A stretch of 62,163 nucleotides of DNA, taken from assembly GCA_965662685.1 (NCBI GenBank), contig CBFIIQ010000014.1, positions 1 through 62,163 of the forward strand, written 5' to 3'. The DNA is from Eutrophocola sp965662685 (GTDB lineage Bacteria; Pseudomonadota; Gammaproteobacteria; Pseudomonadales; Pseudohongiellaceae). The notes under the pieces are model-generated. The model was not told the origin of the DNA and searched no databases. It saw nothing but the letters and a program-made list of their open reading frames with translations. This document shows, piece after piece, positions 61,628 through 62,163 of the stretch; within the stretch, counting starts at the first letter, position 1; every line of letters begins with the position of its first letter. Both the position numbers and the translations under genes were made by a program.

Positions 61628-62163
61628 TTATGGCAGTTTGTATGCCACCAGCTGTGCGGCATTTCCGCTTTCTCCTGGGGCATTCCCGTTCACTGCCACA
61701 ATGATATATTGTTTGCCTTCATGGGAATAAGTCATGGGCAAACCGGTTTGGGGACCTGATGGCAGTCGGGTACGCCAGATTTCCTGACCGTTTTGCTTAT
61801 CGTAGGCATGTAAATAAGGCTGCCCATTCGCCCCTTCTCCGGCAATTAACAGACTTTTTGTCACCAGCAATCCTGCCTGTGCCCGACTTCCCGTAGGTGG
61901 CACATTGGTGAGACCGGCCTCGTCAAGCTGTGCCTGAATGGCAGGCGGTGTATCACCGTTGGGAATCTGCCAAGCAATCTCTCCCTGATTCATATCATAG
62001 GCAGTGATTCTGCCATAGGGAGGCTTAAGCAGAGGCAGGCCATAGGGAAGATCTGGCAAGCCTCCACGCATTCTGTAATCGGTATAGTCCGGATCTTCGG
62101 GTCGGGCTGGCAGATTTGGTTCCAGGCCGAGAACTGTCGGGTTGGTTATTGACCCAACATACA
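61628..62163 (-). CDS. PQQ-dependent dehydrogenase (glucose-type), 3' part
   Basis: The C-terminal 177 or so residues of a quinoprotein; the frame is open to the right edge of the window, so the gene continues beyond it. Motifs SITNPTVLGL, GRITAYDMNQGEIAWQIPNGD and SGPQTGLPMTYSHEGKQYIIV match membrane-bound or soluble PQQ glucose/alcohol dehydrogenases. Internal ATG codons are not true starts. It lies beyond the tRNA-Met 3' copy. Confidence 0.85.
   Translation of the reverse strand, partial: YVGSITNPTVLGLEPNLPARPEDPDYTDYRMRGGLPDLPYGLPLLKPPYGRITAYDMNQGEIAWQIPNGDTPPAIQAQLDEAGLTNVPPTGSRAQAGLLVTKSLLIAGEGANGQPYLHAYDKQNGQEIWRTRLPSGPQTGLPMTYSHEGKQYIIVAVNGNAPGESGNAAQLVAYKLP

Overview
The window is a stretch of chromosome from a gammaproteobacterium. 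Gene order is strikingly like that of Pseudomonas: hemA-prfA-prmC-moeB divergent from TPR-lolB-ispE-tRNA-Gln-prs-rplY-pth-ychF-tRNA-Met; mreBCD divergent from gatCAB; rplU-rpmA-obgE-proB next to ispB; rpsT-murJ-ribF-lspA-fkpB-ispH. The accessory genes (DUF6152 protein, three PQQ-type dehydrogenases, PepSY membrane proteins, YeiH exporter, sodium:solute symporter with a DUF4212 subunit) suggest an aerobic, probably marine or aquatic oligotroph-like lineage such as OM182/Pseudohongiella relatives. That placement is inference from gene content only. Two runs of N (5688-5785 and 35831-35848) show this is a scaffolded draft assembly.

Layout. 0-9.3 kb: a stand-alone 5'-3' exonuclease, an MFS drug exporter, an RND efflux adaptor/pump pair, and a two-gene sodium:solute symporter. 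9.3-9.5 kb: dense intergenic repeats. 9.5-15 kb: NAD synthetase, a small PP0621-type protein, and the pilS-pilR type IV pilus two-component system. 15-20 kb: ispH, fkpB, lspA, ribF, murJ and rpsT; ileS, which normally sits between ribF and lspA, is absent. 20.2-23.5 kb: an inserted block of secreted proteins (DUF6152 protein, two related unknown proteins, a metallo-beta-lactamase-fold hydrolase). 23.7-28.3 kb: proB, obgE, rpmA, rplU and ispB. 28.3-38.9 kb: accessory periplasmic and membrane metabolism (MOSC protein, sugar dehydrogenase, two PepSY proteins, chalcone-isomerase-like protein, YeiH exporter, quinohemoprotein dehydrogenase). 38.9-45.5 kb: mreDCB, gatCAB and a PA4642-type protein. 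45.6-49.2 kb: rhlB, small proteins, a YceI protein and moeB. 49.3-60.3 kb: prmC, prfA, hemA and the TPR-lolB-ispE-prs-rplY-pth-ychF block. 60.3-62.2 kb: a REP element, a large palindrome, tRNA-Met, a toxin-antitoxin islet bounded by a copy of the tRNA 3' half, and the 3' part of another PQQ dehydrogenase.

The most unusual structure is in the non-coding DNA. Several sequence classes occur as 7-bp tandem repeats at gene ends, sometimes paired with REP-like palindromes. The tRNA-Gln gene is preceded by two tandem truncated copies of its own 5' half. The tRNA-Met gene is preceded by a 117-bp near-perfect palindrome and followed by an 867-bp direct repeat interval that carries only a RelE/ParE-Phd type toxin-antitoxin pair. 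Among coding genes, mreC appears to start at a non-canonical ATT codon, rpsT starts at TTG, and L21 carries a lysine/alanine-rich tail.

Functionally the core genes cover cell shape (mre), peptidoglycan and isoprenoid supply (murJ, ispB, ispE, ispH), translation and its quality control (gatCAB, prfA, prmC, pth, ychF, rpsT, rplU, rpmA, rplY), lipoprotein processing and sorting (lspA, lolB) and cofactors (nadE, ribF, hemA). The accessory genes mostly act in the periplasm or at the envelope.
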